A stretch of 64,000 nt of DNA from positions 436,449-500,448 of the forward strand of contig NW_022985568.1 of assembly GCF_010093815.1 (NCBI RefSeq), read 5' to 3'. A program made the position numbers and the translations under genes. The notes under the pieces are model-generated. The model ran no database searches, had not been told where the DNA came from, and saw nothing but the letters and a program-made list of their open reading frames with translations. Every line of letters begins with the position of its first letter. Position 1 is the stretch's first letter. Of this stretch, positions 23,592-38,293 are shown one piece after another. This DNA is from Pseudovirgaria hyperparasitica (taxonomy: Eukaryota > Ascomycota > Dothideomycetes > Acrospermales > Acrospermaceae).

Positions 23592-24530
23592 ATCGACAAT
23601 TCGGAGCTGATCAGAACATGGAAAAAGAAAACCGTCAAAGAGAATTTCGAAACCGGATGTGCTCGGTGACAGGACTGAGATGCTCCAGTAGGCGAACAGG
23701 TCCACGTATAATCGTAGTGATTGCTCGAATCCTAAATATGGTTCAACATCGGAGCTCCACTACTTGATTTGTGTTGTGGATGTCAAGCGAGTCTTAACTA
23801 TTGAATGATGCGCTGGCCCCCATCTAAAAGACCTTCCAGGTGTCAGAATTGTCTAGGTCGCTCGCTTACTATGAGGCGCAGGCAGTTGCTACTACGATAT
23901 ACGCGACAATACATCAGAGCATTGGCATCATATGCACAAAATGAATCGCGCAAGTGGATGCCTTACCCGCGCGAACGTCATGCCTATCCGTGGTTGGCAT
24001 ATTCAGGAGATCCAGTCGGAGAATTCTCAGGCATCGTGTCACAAGAGGTTGCTCTGCAAACTATCGGCGTATTTGGAATTCTGGACCATAACCAGGCACG
24101 CAGCGCCGCGGGCGTCATTAAAGTTGTGACATTAGGCGCCCATGAGAATGATCGATATCAAGATGGAGATGAATGAGCATAAGCTGGTGTCAGAAATTGC
24201 GACATGCGACGTCGTAGTCCAGCCAACGAATGGGAGTGCAGATCCGGATTGACATCAGGCCCGGGCCTGAAATCCTTACCGGGACCAGGAACATAGCATA
24301 GACAGAGAAATCCGCCGCGCACGGAAGCTCGACAAGTTTCGCAGATACGACCATCCATGGCGTGCAATCGTACCTTTTCCGTCGTAAAATTGTGCCATCA
24401 CCTGGTCCTTGTCGTGATGAGATATGCAATATAGCCATCCTGTGGAAAGGGCTTTTGGTCCACCAATAAGCATTGCGTAGCATGGCTATTTCTTTGTGCC
24501 GAAGCGAAGAAAAAAGTAAAGATCGATACT
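23592..24530. other. Intergenic
   Basis: Between the start of the second P450 and the stop of the next minus-strand gene. Frames at 23805-24176 (+) and 24190-24564 (-) have locally protein-like stretches but no recognisable domain and no splice model I trust. I call nothing. Confidence 0.4.
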
Positions 24531-25647
24531 CTACGCCAGACTCCATTCGACTGCCACAAGCCAATCTTCATTATCAATACGCACCTCCCAGAAGGGTGGA
24601 GAAATTACGATTGCTGTATCGCTCCTCAGGTCTACATCGTGACGATTCGAAGTCTTTACTGCAAATAGGATCTTCCGACGACTTCGATTTCCATGCAGGT
24701 CCCGTAGGTCGCCTTGCGCTAGAAACCACGACCCGGCGGCCAATCCTATATCTTTAGAGCCGTCTTCAGGCACAAAGTTTGAAGCATGGAAGATAGCTTT
24801 CGGATGGCATATGGGCTGGCCTGGGACATGCGTACGGTTATCCACCAGTGACTCTGATGCAAAGGAGGCTACATCCACAACCCAACTACGTAACGTGTCC
24901 GCCATACCACCGGGGATAAATTTCTGGCCTTTACGATGGGGTGAAAATGCATCAGGTAGCGGATGAGATGGTACAGTAGCATCTGCGGATGTAGCTACTG
25001 GTAAAAGGAAGGCCGGCCGAGGTCTGTCGCGGGTTGGAGTCGCAGCTGCAAGAGCATCATCCAAAGACGTGTCTTGATCTGAGAACAAGGGCGGCTTTAC
25101 ATGTAGGAAGCGCTTGGATCGATAAGACATTGGACCATTTGGTGAAATGGGACCGTTTGCATTTCCGGAATCTGAAAGTCGCCGCCGCTTCAGCTGTTTA
25201 GGAGAATCTTGTCCTTTCGGAGACTCATCGATGTCAAGGCATCCTGAAGGCTCGCCATAATGGCTTTGTTCAATGGTAGCACTGGTTAGAATGCCCTCGT
25301 CCCCAAAGCGGTCAGAGTCATCATCTTCGAGATGCTCAGGCGACCGCTGTGAAGAGTCTTCTATCGTCTCTCTCCGGTCTAATACTTGCTTCAGGGAACT
25401 ACCGCGAGGCAGATCACCTGTCCTCGGTGCAGTGGACAATGGCAGGCTCTGACTAGTACCCCTCGTATTGAGACTGAATCTAGGACTGCGCGCAAATTGA
25501 CCGGCTGGTAAAAATCTATCTTCCTGTTGACGGCCATCGCGTCCGGGGGCAAAACGACGAGGTGAAGGAGTCTGTCAAAATATCAGCTTCACGTTTGGCG
25601 TTCCATCGCGCAGGCCTAACTATAGGGTGCTGCTGCTGCTCCGGCAT
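24531..25647 (-). CDS. Conserved fungal protein of unknown function
   Basis: Exons 25621-25647 (nine codons) and 24531-25571 give 355 residues; the intron has an unusual GTTAGG donor, 49 nt long. Residues 1-190 are low-complexity, Ser/Pro/Asp-rich and probably disordered, with a basic stretch KQLKRRRLSDSG that could serve as a nuclear signal. The C-terminal part is well ordered: FIPGGMADTLRSWVVDVAS, AIFHASNFVPEDGSKD, KILFAVKTSNRH and ISPPFWEVRIDNEDWLVAV. This layout, a disordered head and one small folded domain, occurs in an uncharacterised ascomycete family. No signal peptide or membrane segment. The start is chosen because the short first exon fits phase 0. Confidence 0.68.
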
Positions 25648-25956
25648 CACGTGTGGACCAATCCTGACATTAGATTATTTAAGAATTCGAATTGATAAAT
25701 TCTGATGCTATGATGGAGCGGGTAAGATTTGAAGGCAGGGTAGGTCGAAGTAATGACCCGCGCGGGCGTATAGGAGATACTAGTAGCCGCGAATATTCAA
25801 TCACGCTAAACCAGACCAAAGTGAAGTTATGTTAAACATTATAGAATTACTATTCGACAGCTTCGTGGTATCAATTTTTTGTCAACATACGCCATTCCTC
25901 GAGATGCCCTTGTCGAAACATATACCTCATACTACAGCGACCATGTCAACGACATC
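25648..25956. other. Intergenic
   Basis: 309 bases between two minus-strand genes; AT-rich, no feature seen. Confidence 0.4.
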
Positions 25957-26848
25957 CTATAGCAAAGCAAGACCAATAGCTCCCACAGCAATTGCTGCGA
26001 CACCCTCAATGGCACCCTTTGTATTGGCCGCGTTGGTGGACGAGGGAGCAGGTTCGTTGCCAGTGGTTCGGGCACCGCCAGCACCTCCGGTCTGTCTGGA
26101 AGAGGTAGGACGTCCAGTGTTCAAGCTGACGCCGGACTGGCCGCTAACGACGCGCGAAGTGGCTTGGGGATTATCAGCCGGCGAGGTGTTCACTCCCTGA
26201 TAAACAATGAGTATGAGACAAGCAACAGATCAACCAGGCTACTTACGGCGCTACCACAGCAGTCGGAACCCCCTGTGCATGAAGTACCGTCGTTGCAGCA
26301 GACTTCACCATCGGCGGGAGCGTAGCACAGGATTTGGAAGCTCGTGTCGGCGCCAGGGCAGTAGGCGTAGGATGGGTCACCCTTTTGGCAGCATTCCTCG
26401 TTGGTATCGCTCTCGTCGCAGGTCCAGTCGGAGGATTGCGACGGAGGCGAAGATACGGTGCTGGATGGAGACGACTCCGAAGTAGGGGTAGGTGACGAGA
26501 CGTCGGTCTCTGGTGAGCCGAGACCACCGTCGCAACAGCTTGCGTCTCCCACGCAGAAGGCTGAAAGCTTGTTAGATGGTCCTGGAATGGTGATACAAGT
26601 GAATACTTACTTCCGTCAGAGCAACATTGCTCGCCAGCATCGGGGTTGTAGCAGTAGTACGTCTGGCATGGGATGTTGCCCTCGCCGAAGCAATCAGCGC
26701 AAGTAGTGCCGTTATCACAGAAATCGGTCTGTCTGGAGAACAGCGCAGCAGCCCGACGGACCTCTGGGTGGATGAGAGTCTTCTTCTTGTTGGCCGCTAC
26801 AAGACCTGCGGAAAGGAGAGCAAACTCGAGAACGTATGCGACCTTCAT
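25957..26848 (-). CDS. GPI-type cysteine-rich surface protein with duplicated Cys module
   Basis: Exons 26611-26848, 26247-26560 and 25957-26196 give 263 residues. A signal peptide (MKVAYVLEFALLSAGLVAA) starts the protein. Two related cysteine modules follow: one with CYNPDAGEQCCSDGTFC and DASCCDGG, the second with CYAPADGEVCCNDGTSC and GSDCCGSA, separated by a Ser/Pro/Thr linker likely to be O-glycosylated. A second Ser/Thr/Gly-rich stretch leads to the hydrophobic C-terminus GAIEGVAAIAVGAIGLALL without basic residues after it, as in GPI-anchored proteins. It is probably on the plasma membrane or in the wall. No known enzyme or chitin-binding domain is seen. All three exons join with GTAAGT donors. 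Confidence 0.82.
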
Positions 26849-29101
26849 GATGAATGATGTAAAACCACGCGACGTGGATTATAGAGTCAATAATATACTT
26901 GAAAGAAAATAAAGCTTAGCCGTCTTGTTACAAGGAATGGAGAGAGGAATTAACAGAAAAGCTCCCCGCAGCCACACGGCGCATCTCGACTTTTTATTCT
27001 TACAGCCCCGTCGGCATACATCCTTTCAATTTCATAGCGCATCAGAACTTGTACAGAAAAGGATCGCTTCTTTTGCACCGAACCATGCCAGCTGAAAACG
27101 CGGCTTGAGCCATTGACGAATCGTGGCCATCGACAGCGGATATGCATGGTCCTGGGAATAATGCTAGCATTGTGGCTTCACAAACACGAGAAAAAGTCTT
27201 GGCTGTTGGGCTGAGGCGCTGCTCACCATTCCTAGAAAAGTAGATTTTGGAGATGCGGCTTGGGAACACACAGGTCGATTGGAAGGCGAGATGGCACGAA
27301 GCCATATCGGGTTAGCGAGGGAGACTGTTTGTTGTTATACAGACCTGCACTTCCAGACCCCACAGATGATGGCTAGCCCCTGAACCACACTCTGACGGTG
27401 AAGAGGGTTGTTCTTCCACTAATCAGCCTTGCCAAGATCTGCATCGAAGTCCGGTAGTATCAATCAGGCAAAGCAGCAATCTCGAATACGAGAGACTTGA
27501 GCACAGCACATGACACTGGACATACCTTGCAGCAAACACCTCTAGGTATACCGACTCGAATCACACACCTGAGCTATACTAATTTCAATAACCAAACCGT
27601 TGATCACGAGTCATCAGACAAACATTACACCAGACACAAACTCTTTTAACTTTGCGGAAAGAAAAGAAGAGAAGCAGAAAAAAGAATGAAGCTAAAAGTT
27701 CCCACCTCCGTCAAGCCACCTCCTCGTGAAAATAAGATTGATAGACAGCTTGGCAAAAGCTGGAACCAGCCCGATCCTGCACCGGTAAGTGACCCCAAGC
27801 GAGCCGGGCAGTCAAAAGTATACAAAACCTGCGCTACTACCACACAAGTGCCACCACAGGCGGAGCCCACGTTACACCTGAGCCCTCCAAGGCAGACTCG
27901 TGTTGGCAAACCACAAATGTTACAGGAGGGGCTGAAAGGCTGAGAAGCAATCGTGCTCGGTCCAAAAACACCATCTATCGTTGACTCCTTGGGCCAGCGA
28001 ATGCGTTGCAATATTACTCTGCTAGCATTTCCGGTCTTATCCACACGTGGCGCGCCACACCAGGCAGCAGTCTATATATACGAGAAAGGGAGGCTTGCAG
28101 CATTGGCGGCCTCGCCGGCCTGACGGTTGTTCAGTCGACGAAACGGAATCTATCTGCATAAATTAGCCGGAGACCTTTGATTTCGCTTCGACAGTTCAGG
28201 ATACGGCCTGGAACAGCTGTTCCCTCGTGATATTGGTCACAGGTGCAGGCAGGCATAGGAGGAGAGGGGGCGGAAATGCTTCCGAGGCCCGCGATCGGTC
28301 CAAGAATAGCATCTTGGCAGTACATACTGTACATACAGTAATTAGCCCTTCACACAACTCCACGCACAACTTCATAACGAAGAATCCGTAGAGAGAAACG
28401 TCCAGGTAGATAGTAAAGAAGAAGACCCATCCCACAGCCATCTCGCCTGCTGGCTTGGTGGAAAACGTCCATGCAGTGTACAAGCGGTCGGGTATACGGG
28501 AACATTCTCCTTGCTTTCATGATCGTGGTGCAGAACGTTTGTTCAGATCCGGGACATCGAGCGGAAGAATGAATGGCTTCGAGGTGCTTTACCTTCGCAA
28601 CACACTCCATGCGAGAGAGTCGGAGAATTGCTACTGCAGCGTCCCCGGATATGCAGGGTTCTCGGTAGACTATTAATTAGCCATTAGATATGCTGAACTT
28701 GATCTGATGAACGTGGTATAATTAGTGTCATTTGGTGTATCCATGCATACACAATAGCAAGGTCAGCGTCGAGCCCGGGTAGTTAGACCGGTATCTAATA
28801 AGAAATACCAGAGCTTACCCAGACGGCCAATCTTCTCAACTCTACATCAAGCACCAGCATTCCACGTTCACATTTCGCAGAAAGCAAGCAAGCACTTTGA
28901 AATCCAGTAATGCAAAAACCAGTCACTTTTTTCTCATTTATCAAAATTGAACATCGGGAAATCTACAAACGGTCTATAGTCTCGAAACGCGCGAATCTGT
29001 CCCGGTCTATACCAAAATCGAAGCATCCAGAAAGCGCCAGCCCATGCAACAGCGAACGGTGTATCCGTGGTATCACACTATGTACGAAAGCAGGAATTCA
29101 T
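26849..29101. other. Intergenic, 2.25 kb
   Basis: Between the surface-protein start and the eEF3 stop, both minus-strand. No convincing gene. A TATATATA stretch near 28072 could be a core promoter for a transcript I cannot identify. The frame at 27686-27943 (+) is basic and Pro-rich but has no domain. Confidence 0.45.
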
Positions 29102-32100
29102 CTACTCATCATCCGCCTCATCGTCTGTATTAGGCGGCTGCGGCGTGCCCTTGGGACTGTTGAGCCACTCGATGTATCTCAGTCTTCTCCGCACCTCACG
29201 CTCCTTGATCTGCTTCTTGGTAAGCTTCTTCTTCTTGCGCGCGCGGAACTTGAGATCGCCACTCTCGACATCGCTGTTTGCCGCAGACTGTGCTGCGCTG
29301 TTGGTGACGCTGGACACGTTGCTGGACGCAACGCTGCTGCCGGGGCGGGAGTCCTCGAAGCGGTCGAGCGAGACGGCGAGATGGCCCTTGTGCGTGACGC
29401 GGCCATCGGCGACGTGCCACTGCTCAGGGCAAAGCGCGCCAACAAATTCTTCGTTGTGGCTGATCATCACGACGCCGCCCTTGAACTCGCGGATGGCAAC
29501 GGCAAGACCACCTAGACTGTCACGATCCAAGAAATTGGTTGGTTCATCGAGGACGAGCAAGTGCGGATTGTTCCACATAGCGCCTGCGAGCACGACCTTG
29601 ACTTTCTGGCCACCGCTAAGGCCGGAGATTTCGTTGTGGTTAGCGATTTCGGGATCCAGGCCAACGTCATCGAAGTGTTTGCTGATGACCTTGGGCTCAA
29701 GTTCGCGGAATCCCAGACCCTCGCGTGAAGCTTCGTGATCGTCGAACTCTTGCACGAGCTTCTGGAATCCAAATCCAAGAAGAGTCTCGCGTGAGATTTG
29801 GCTATTGAACTTGGGGAGCATATTGAGCCATTTGCTGTAGGAGCGTCAGTGAATTTCACTCAAAAGAAAGATACGTTGGACTTACACTTCATACTGGAAG
29901 CTCTTCTTCCATTTCTGTCGTCCGACAAGGGCCTCCATCTTCCGTACTCCTTTACCATCTCCCAAATCGATAGGCTTGTCCATCTGGGCTTTGTCCTCGG
30001 CGGTCAAAACACGCGTCTGTTTCATTAGAACTTCACGATCATCGCCGTTCGCATAACGCCACTGTAGGTATTGATTTGGGGTCTTCTCCATATGCATCTC
30101 AACGTGTTCAAGAGCGTGCTGCTTGATATAGCCAATACGCAAATTTGGATGCTTCTCGACTTTGCCTTCTTGAGGAATGGTCTCACCGGTAAGTAGCTTG
30201 ATGAGAGTCGATTTGCCCGCACCGTTGGCACCGATAATGGCAACACGAGACGATAGCGTCAATTGACAGGTAACGTCAAATAGGGATGGTTTGGGCGCGT
30301 TTGGATAAGTATAAGAACAGTTTGTCATCCGAAGGATAGCTCTGGTCTGAGACTTGATACCGGTAAGGATGCCAGGGTCCGGAAATTTGAACTGGACCTG
30401 AGATGATGATAGGGTATAGTACGACTTCGCTTCGGGCTTGACTTTGACGAAGGCAGCCAGGTTTCCTTTGTAGCGTACTAGCCTCTTCGTTTCGTAGTGG
30501 TAGATGTCTGTGCAGACTTCGTCCAAGAATCCAGAGTCGTGCGATACGATCAAGCTTGTGATCTCCGTGTGGCTCTTGAGGTATTCTTGTAGCCATTTCA
30601 CGTTGGCAACATCCAAGTGATTGGTAGGTTCGTCCAAAAGAAGAACATCAGCACGCATCAGCATAGCGCGGGCTAAAGCCAACTTCATCTTCCAACCTCC
30701 AGATAAAGACCCGACTTTCTGCGACTGGCGACCTTCGGGACCAGCAGTAAAGCCAACTTCTTCCAACACAGACGAGATTCGTTCCTGGCTCTCGTCCTTG
30801 AATCTAGGATCGTTTGAGATGTATTGCAAGATCGTGATCTCAGCGTCTTCCCCTTGGTTGTGCTCCACAAAGCATGTTCTAACCTCATCCTGAGAAGGGA
30901 ATCCTTCAAGCTTGCCTTCGGCGATACTGCGCATGAGGGTAGATTTACCTGCACCATTCCGACCGCAGAGACCGTAGCGGTGGCCTTTCAGAAGTTGCAA
31001 ATTAGTGCGCGACAAGAGCAGCATTCCTCCATAGCCAAGGGAGAAGGTTGCGTTGACAATCTCAACTTCTCCTTCTTCTAGTTGTACAGGAGCACCAAAC
31101 CTGCGGTGGTCTTCCTCGACGTAAAACTTATGAACAGCAGTTGCGACTGCTCCTGATTTATCAGACGCCATGAGGGGCTGCAGATACGGCCCAACGACAG
31201 CTTTGATCCGTTCCATTTGTCTCTGATTGACAAGCTCTGCGACCATGGCGGCGATTACCACTTTCGCGACCTTGTAAGTCTCCATATCACCTGGGTAGTT
31301 TAGGAGGCCCCCAGCCAGCTTGACCTCCTTCTCTAATCGAGCAAGAACATCATCAGCTGAAGCCCGTGAGATCGAGCCAGATTTAGTGTTTCCATCTTGA
31401 TCGCTCATAGCTTTCTGAATCGTAGTAAATGCACGTTCTCCAATCTCGCGCACTTCAGGCAGCGAAGCACTTTCCTTGACTTTCGTGACGCCAGGTAGGA
31501 TCCTCGGTAGGAATCGACGGGCCTCGATAGGGTCGTGTACAAGTTTTGTTAAGTTGTCTACAACTACGGTCGTCCGACGGAGAACTTCTTGAGACGTATT
31601 TGGGTTGTTCAAGGACCGTTCGAGTAGAGGTGTAAGCATTGCAAGGACCGGAGAGGTGACAATGGCCACGAAAGTTGTTTGAGAAAGATCATGAATGGCC
31701 TTCTCCAGGCTCTGGGTCGAAGGATCCTCCATAGCCTTGATGAGGACAGGAACTCGCGGTGCGACATCGTCGTTCTGCAACAACGTCGTGAGTGAGTTCA
31801 TCGTCTTGCGAGCCTGTTTCATGACCTACGAGCACACTGTTAGCCATAATCTCGGTTAGGAACCTATACCTTTCACTCACCTCAGACTTCAAATCGTGCA
31901 TGCCGCCTTCAACAGCTGGAATCAAGCCTTCCAACTTGCTTCCTAAGGCCTCTCTGAGGATGTCTTTCTGTAGCTCTTCCTCTGCGCTGCCCATTCCCAT
32001 CTTGGCTTTGTCTGCCATACGACCTATGAGCTCGAGTGCACCAACAGTGCCCTGCCACTTGCCAGACTTCTTCTCCAAATGCTTAAGCAAAAGCGGAAGA

Positions 32101-32549
32101 AGTCCGTATACCATCATCTCCGGTGCCAGATTGTTGAATAGTGCATCCAGTGCGTACTGAGCCGACTCCTTGATCGTTTTTACCTTGTCTGCCAGGGCGT
32201 CCAAGGTGAGTGTGATTAAACCCTCCTCTTGTAGTAGTAGAACGATCTCACTCAGTGGCTGTTGAGGGGGAAATCTTTCAAATATGGCACCGATCACAAA
32301 CATGGCCCCCTCCCTTCGTTCCGGGCTTTTCTTATCGATCGCAGCCTTTTTGGCTGTTTCCAACACACCATATCCTTTGAGCCCTCGAAATCCAACCGAG
32401 CTCAGGAGGGCGGTAGTGACTCCGTAAGCAGCATCTAGGCTAGCCTGAGAGGTTTTGGAGGCAAAAGCTGCGTTGAGTAAGGCCGATACATCTTCTGTAG
32501 AAGGTGGGTTTGTGCCGTCAGCGGTCTTCACAGCAATCGCGGACGCCAT
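29102..32549 (-). CDS. YEF3: Translation elongation factor 3 (eEF3)
   Basis: Fungal-specific ribosome-bound ATPase that helps release E-site tRNA in each elongation cycle. Exons 31881-32549, 29886-31825 and 29102-29834 give 1113 residues, slightly longer than the roughly 1050 of yeast. The N-terminal half holds HEAT repeats (RREGAMFVIGAIFERFP; PVLIKAMEDPSTQSLEKAI). The first ABC domain shows GRNGAGKSTLMRSIAEG, the signature LSGGWKMKLALARAML and Walker B VLLLDEPTNHLD. The second shows GANGAGKSTLIKLLTG, LSGGQKVKVVLAGAMW and LLVLDEPTNFLD, with the chromodomain-like insert between. The C-terminus is Lys/Arg-rich, as expected for ribosome contact. The start at 32549 is used rather than the in-frame ATG 24 bases upstream, because eEF3 proteins begin near MASAIAV. 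Confidence 0.96.
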
Positions 32550-33723
32550 AGGAGGCGATTCTTGGTGTGGCATTCGAGCTTTTCAACAAAAAAGGACTTC
32601 GTCGCCGTGTCGTTTCTGTGCAGAGATAGCCGCACTGTAAGCGGCAGAAAGCTGAGGTCGAGTCTCAGCGACAAAGGAACAAGAATATACACAAGGTGAG
32701 AAGAGTGGAGATTTTCCCTAGGGATCGCAGAAAATATAAGAAAAGTGAGGGGAGAGTTGTAGAAATCGCGCCTGGTAACTTTTTTCTGCGGGAAAAGTTC
32801 AAGTGGGGAGAGGCAGCGCCGCGGCCGGGCACGGACGGGAGCCACCAGTCTCTGCACGTTCTACGCTAGGCTAGGATAGGAGTAATATCGGCATCTCCTT
32901 GCCTACAAATATGTTAGGCATTTATAATACCGAAACCCCCGTTCACTCTGCCATTGGCAACATTACTCACAACGAGTTTTGAAATGTCTCACCTGGATAA
33001 GAAAATTGCGCCTCGATGATCATGAAGATCTTCTGGATATGAGACTTTGAGGACAATCATTGACTTCGAGATTTTGGATTAGACTCCTGATGGTCAATTT
33101 TGACCATGTCTTGACTATTGTATATGATATCTTACATAAGATCCTTTTCATCCTAATCAGGGTCCATCTGCTCTGGGATTGAATTAAGCGCTTGGAGAAT
33201 GATCTGGCGGAAAATTGAACGAGTTTCAAAGTCTACATAATTTCAAATGGCGGGCTAAGTAAGGCGCCGAGCTCACTTTGATAACCACATGTTTGTTGAT
33301 TTTGTAGCCTTAGGCATGAACCTCGAATCGTGGTACGTGCATCGGCCAATGACGATGGCAACCCCACAATTATGCACTTCAACACCACTGACGCGCATCA
33401 TCACTTGACGACCAGCAATCTTCCGATGAAAACTTGCTAGACCAAGCCGCTTTCAAGTCACCCCCACCGTCTAGGCACTATGTAAAAGCCTCCCGTAGTC
33501 CGCTCTCATGGACATCTCCCACGGTCATCCCTCACAGATCATCTTTCTTTCTGTGTCTGCTCCCAATCGCCTTGATAAACCTCCCAAAGACTTGGACAGG
33601 TACCCGTTTATAAAGCAGCGTTCTACTGGGAGACTGTCTTCCGCATCTACATGTGTTGAGTAGCATAAATACGTTGCCATACCCTCCACCGCCAGGTCGG
33701 CTTGCTAGACGACATCCACCATC
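32550..33723. promoter_or_regulatory. Divergent promoter region, eEF3 and MFS transporter
   Basis: No gene seen. Serves eEF3 on the minus strand and the transporter on the plus strand. The transporter side has a TATA element, listed separately. Confidence 0.45.
33607..33615 (+). promoter_or_regulatory. TATA element of MFS transporter
   Basis: TTTATAAAG, 108 bases upstream of the start at 33724. Confidence 0.5.
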
Positions 33724-35327
33724 ATGTCCTTCCTCTCCAAATCATGGCTGTCCAAAAAGTCCGAGGTCGTCCTCTTCTCGTCCACCGCCATTGCTCTCTA
33801 TGGCTACGACCAGGGTATGATGTCTCTCATCAACACCAATGCCAATTATCTATCAACTCTCGGAATTAGCGAAAAGTCACCTCTCGTCGGTATCATCGTC
33901 GCTGTTTATTATCTTGGTTGCTCTGTTGGTGCTGTTCTCTTCAGCTATTTCAGTGACACCTTTGGTCGCAAGAAGGGCATATTTGCATGTCTTGCAACTG
34001 CGTCACTCGGTAATCTCATCATGTTCCTCACAGGACTGGGTGGTTGGAGTACCGGTGCAATCCACATGTTCTGGGTTGGCCGTGTAGTCATGGGCTTAGG
34101 CGTTGGGGGTATTGATAGTGTGATCCCAGTGTACTCAAGCGAGCTATCGAATGATGAGTCACGTGGTAAAGCGCTGGCCCAAGAGTTTCAGATGAACATA
34201 TTTGGTCTAAACATGGCATTCGCAATCAATTTGGGCGTCACGGTCGCTCTCGGAAAGACAAATGAATGGGCCTGGCGAATTCCGATCGTGGTCATGCAGG
34301 CCTACCCGATTCTGTTACTACTGGTAATTGAAAGACTGCCAGAGAGCCCACGGTGGTTATTGTATCACGATCGGAAAGATGAAATGTACGAGGCACTGGA
34401 AGATGTCCACGGAAAGGAAGATGGAAAGCAAAAAGCCAAAGAGTTGTTGGAGTCTCATGAAAAGGAGAAAGATATGGATGTCGGATACATTGATATGTTG
34501 ACGCCCGGACACCAACAGTTCCATCCGACAGTAATTACGGTAATGGGCCAGGTAAATCAGGTGAGTATCAGTCTTGAAATCATTGAATCGTTGGCTAATG
34601 TATGCAGGCATTGACCGGTTATGGTGCTGTATCTGTATACGGTCCTCAAATCTTCGAGTTGCTTGGGTATGGAGTGCGAAGCGCCGAATATCTCACGCAA
34701 GCAAATTACCTTTCATACTTCGCGCTTATGACCTTTGCATGGCTTCTGATCGACGCAATTGGCAGAAGGAAGCTCATGGTTGGAGGTAGCGTTGTGCTCA
34801 CTGTTTGCTTCCTCCTTCTCGCGCTCTTCGGCGGCTTAGCCATGGAATCGGACTCGATCGGTATCTCAAATGGCCCTCCAGCAGTTCTCGGCAGCATTGC
34901 CCTGTTCATTGCAACTGGTGGATTCGGAATCGGCTGGCTTGCGACAGTGTGGCTGATACCTACCGAAATCTATCCGACAACTGCACGGGCACAGGCTTCA
35001 GCCATCAGTGTTATCATCTGGGGTCTAGCAAATTTTGCTGTCACGCTGACAACGCCAATAATGTTCAATAACTTAAAGTACTGGTTGTTCCTTGTTTTTG
35101 CTGCGACCAATGCTTTCGCTGGTATCTGGACGTACTTGTATCTGCCAGAAAGTGGAGGACGCAGTTTCGAGGAGAATCAGAAATACTTCGATGACGCTAA
35201 AGAGCAAGGGACATGGCGCGTATCGAAGATAGAGAATGGCGTATACCGGAGATTGCCATATGGAGGTGATCTTGAAGGCGAGAGAACGCCTTTGCTACAA
35301 AGAGTTGAGGACCAACTGACGAACTGA
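33724..35327 (+). CDS. MFS sugar-porter family transporter
   Basis: Plasma-membrane transporter, probably a proton symporter for a sugar or polyol. Exons 33724-34560 and 34608-35327 give 518 residues with about twelve membrane segments. Sugar-porter marks are present: YGYDQGMMS in helix 1, the loop DTFGRKKGIF, GRVVMGLGVGGIDSVIPVYS, the loop LPESPRWLL, GQVNQALTGYGAVSVYGPQI in helix 7 (spans the intron junction), and LPESGGRSFEE after helix 12. The substrate cannot be told from sequence. The C-terminal cytoplasmic tail is short and acidic. Confidence 0.93.
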
Positions 35328-36745
35328 CGGACTGAAATGGCATGTCAGCGCGAACTGAATTGGATACTGCAATTGAAGTGACCTGGACATTAACATACTT
35401 GGCAGATTACACGAGTCTCTCGAAGTGACGCAGTGTGAACAGGATGGGAGAACGCCACAGCCACTGGGAGGAACAGCTAAGCGCCGGGAGTGCGGTCTGT
35501 GCACACCAGGGTTTCTGCCGCCGGTCATGTCGAGGCAGCGAGACTCTTGAAAGGCATCAAGTGGGGGCCGGAGTTCTACCTGAATATGGATATCCCAAGA
35601 TACATGCCTTAATCATTTGTTCATTCCTAGCATTGTATGCAAATGTCTAATGTGGTGCAGCACACGCGAAGCAGCATAAATATGAGATATTAATGCACCC
35701 ATGCATCACACTAAGCGAACCCCACACTGGTACTGGACGTCGGCTCTAAACGACAATTGCGAACTGTGTCTTCTCGGAGGAGGCGGCGAGGGCGGCGACT
35801 CCGTACATATCATTGATATGAGGTGGAGACACTGGCAGTGACCAAATTACGAGAGGACAACAGTGGGTAGTAGGATGGCTAGGCATCCAGACAGTCCTTA
35901 GCATCAGCATGATCACATATCTAGAATCCCCAGTCGTCGTAGTACCTGGAATTAATTGGATTACCGCCAGGAATAAGATGAGAAATAGGGCTGCATAGCC
36001 TTTACATACTACTAGCAGGTAGTCTCTCGAGTGTTGGGCCCCCAATGCCGAATGTTTTCACCGCTGAAGGTGGTAATTCGACCAATCAACAGACCCGAAA
36101 CCTGTTCTCCCAAGCGCGTGGGGTGCTTTTTCCCAGGGTTGTGGCGGGGTTCAGTAGTAGTACCTGGTAGGAGTAATTTAGTAGTAGCAGCCAGCGGTAA
36201 TCAGGAAGACCCCTCGCGCATAATTACCACCACCTATTTCTTCTACTAGGTATACATACAAACATACTGACTCTCCCGCGGCCACAACTGTTATATTCAT
36301 TCGCATCTGATCCAGCATATCACTTCTCTCTCTTTGCTCAGTCAACACAGCGTCCTCTGAGGAGCGTTCTCTCGACCTCTTCATCATTCTACGCTCTGCA
36401 GTTCCTGTTACGGGAGAGCTCCAAAGTGCCGCCCTCCTCCTTCACCCTCATCTCCACCCCGCTTCGCCCTCTTCTGCCTTTTCTTGACGTGTCGACCAAT
36501 TTGAGGCTTCGAACTTCCACTCACTTCACACGCCTTGACCTGAGACAAGTTTACCTTGCTGCGACTTCCTCCGTGCTTCGCATGCTCCGTCAGACTTTAC
36601 CTCCGCGTCTATCGTTCCTGAGAACCTAAACAGGCCCTTGCAAAACTCGACGGGGCGCTGCTGATCATAGCTGTCCTCTGAGTCGCATCGAGATAGCACA
36701 ACACACATACACTCACTCGCTCGCCTCATATACACACCAGCCAGT
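35328..36745. promoter_or_regulatory. Intergenic, upstream of MAP kinase
   Basis: No gene seen. The last 450 bases before the kinase are rich in C and T (for example CTCTCTCTTTGCTC at about 36324 and TCCTCCTTCACCC at about 36433). This fits a long pyrimidine-rich 5' leader. No strong TATA box was recognised. Confidence 0.45.

Positions 36746-38293
<1,548 letters not shown>

Noticed and set aside
24190-24564. 124-codon minus-strand frame after the conserved unknown protein
   Set aside because: Overlaps the end of the upstream gene in another frame and has no recognisable domain or good start.
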